From Candidatus Aquidulcis sp. (GTDB lineage Bacteria > Chloroflexota > Anaerolineae > Anaerolineales > E44-bin32), in contig DYJB01000113.1 of assembly GCA_020723365.1 (NCBI GenBank), forward strand, positions 2,194 to 8,976: DNA of 6,783 bases, in the 5' to 3' direction. The translations under genes and the position numbers were made by a program. The notes beneath the pieces are model-generated. The model was not told the origin of the DNA. It saw only the letters and a list, made by a program, of their open reading frames with translations, and did no database searches. Shown one piece after another: positions 6,270 through 6,783 of the stretch (position 1 is its first letter; every line of letters begins with the position of its first letter).

Positions 6270-6296
6270 GCACGCGTGCCCTCGCGGCACGCGTGC
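6270..6296. terminator. Candidate bidirectional terminator hairpin between convergent genes
   Basis: GCACGCGTGCC (6270-6280) pairs perfectly with GGCACGCGTGC (6286-6296) around a 5-nt loop, an 11-bp GC-rich stem. The 10-bp core GCACGCGTGC is itself palindromic and occurs twice, so each arm could also fold or pair alone. It lies in the 125-bp gap where the SCP2 gene and the opposite-strand DUF2344 gene converge, the usual place for a shared terminator. Neither side has a T run, so termination is an inference from position and stem strength. Confidence 0.5.
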
Positions 6297-6337
6297 CCCT
6301 TCCAGGCTCCGGCGTCAGCCGTCGGGGCAGACTGCGT

Positions 6338-6781
6338 TCAGGCCGCGGGGGCGGCTGCGGGTGAGGGATCGAGCGTGAGCTGAACGCGGGTGATGTCGGC
6401 TGCCAGCGGATCCAGGCCGAGCGCCTCCAGGACTTCTTCGGGGCGGCCGGTGGCGCCCTCCCGGGCGGAGAGTGTCAGGACAAGCTCCGCGGGAGGCTCG
6501 AGCCGGAGGTCGATGATCAAGGGCCTCAGGTCGTAAGCCTTGCCACGGCGTTGGCGTGGAACCGAGGTCGCCCTCAGCAGAGCATCGAGGCGTTTGGGCA
6601 GTTCGGGCGTCAGGGGCGTCTCGAGCCGGGCGACGAAGTCCGCCCGCTGGACCTGCCGCTGAAGGGGCGGCTCGGGCGCTGCAACCGGTTGGACGGCTTC
6701 GAAGGCGATCCCCGGCGGCGCCGCCTGCTGCAGCCGCGCCAGGACCTCGCCTTCCGGGACAGGCTGCTCGAGCCAGATGTC
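6338..6781 (-). CDS. DUF2344 / TIGR03936-type radical-SAM-associated protein, 5'-partial
   Basis: The frame is open to the right edge, so only the C-terminal 147 residues are visible; the stop codon is at 6338-6340. It begins DIWLEQPVPEGEVLARLQ and continues through a Pro/Ala-rich linker to QRADFVARLETPL. A basic stretch, SVPRQRRGKAYDLRPLI, follows, then LVLTLSAREGATGRPEEVLEALGLDP, ending in a low-complexity Ala/Pro tail. The R-G-K-x-Y-D-L-R-P-L-I element followed by a G-x-x-x-R-P-E-E-V-L-E-A-L pattern is what I recognise as DUF2344, a protein encoded next to, or fused to, a TIGR03960-type radical SAM protein in many bacteria. Its biochemical role is not established. The radical SAM partner, if present, should lie beyond the right edge. 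Convergent with the beta-oxidation operon and probably unrelated to it. An internal ATG at 6518-6520 is not the start, since family-like sequence continues upstream. Confidence 0.82.
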   Translation of the reverse strand, partial: DIWLEQPVPEGEVLARLQQAAPPGIAFEAVQPVAAPEPPLQRQVQRADFVARLETPLTPELPKRLDALLRATSVPRQRRGKAYDLRPLIIDLRLEPPAELVLTLSAREGATGRPEEVLEALGLDPLAADITRVQLTLDPSPAAAPAA

Positions 6782-6783
6782 GG

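Noticed and set aside
5664..6290. 208-codon open frame on the - strand across the thiolase end and the SCP2 gene
   Set aside because: It spans two well-supported + strand genes, shows no recognisable domain and has a composition typical of antisense shadows.
6232..6336. 9-bp direct repeat CAGACTGCG at 6232-6240 and 6328-6336, considered as an insertion footprint
   Set aside because: The intervening 87 bp holds no transposon ends or coding sequence, and a 9-bp match in GC-rich spacer DNA can arise by chance.
6338..6520. A separate 60-residue gene on the - strand
   Set aside because: The same frame stays open to the right edge and carries continuous DUF2344-like sequence upstream of that ATG, so this is only the end of a longer gene.

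Overview
The window is GC-rich bacterial DNA carrying most of a fatty-acid or acyl-CoA beta-oxidation operon on the + strand. A partial, unrelated gene enters from the right edge on the - strand. The gene set and order fit an Anaerolineae-type Chloroflexota: two short acyl-CoA dehydrogenases, a FadN-type 3-hydroxyacyl-CoA dehydrogenase/enoyl-CoA hydratase, a thiolase and a free SCP2 domain, beside a DUF2344 gene. The taxon is inferred from family resemblance only; there is no rRNA or other marker gene.

Layout: (1) 2-787, 3' part of an acyl-CoA dehydrogenase whose start lies left of the window; (2) 808-2067, a second, full-length acyl-CoA dehydrogenase; (3) 2127-4583, FadN-like bifunctional enzyme; (4) 4661-5830, acetyl-CoA acyltransferase-type thiolase; (5) 5880-6212, SCP2 sterol-binding-domain protein; (6) 6338-6781 on the - strand, C-terminal part of a DUF2344 (TIGR03936-type) radical-SAM-associated protein, convergent with the operon. 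Spacers between the + strand genes are short (20, 59, 77 and 49 bp), and genes 2 to 5 each have a strong Shine-Dalgarno sequence, so one transcript is likely. No promoter is visible; it should lie left of the window. The gaps hold three notable secondary-structure elements and one heptanucleotide repeat.

Together the + strand genes could oxidise an acyl-CoA to the enoyl-CoA (1+2), hydrate it and oxidise the hydroxyacyl-CoA (3), and cleave the ketoacyl-CoA (4), with the SCP2 protein (5) as a likely lipid or acyl-CoA carrier.

Two observations stand out. First, the two acyl-CoA dehydrogenases have lost complementary halves of the canonical FAD/active site. Gene 1 keeps the R-x-x-F-G and Q-x-x-G-G-x-G half but lacks T-E-P-x-x-G-S and Y-E-G-T. 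Gene 2 keeps the T-E-P-x-x-G-S and Y-E-G-T half but lacks the other. This predicts an obligate heteromer like the alpha2beta2 enzymes of mycobacterial steroid degradation. Second, the thiolase carries Trp (TGG) where the nucleophilic Cys (TGC) should be, while its other catalytic residues are intact. This is either a single-base sequence error or mutation, or a real loss of thiolysis.
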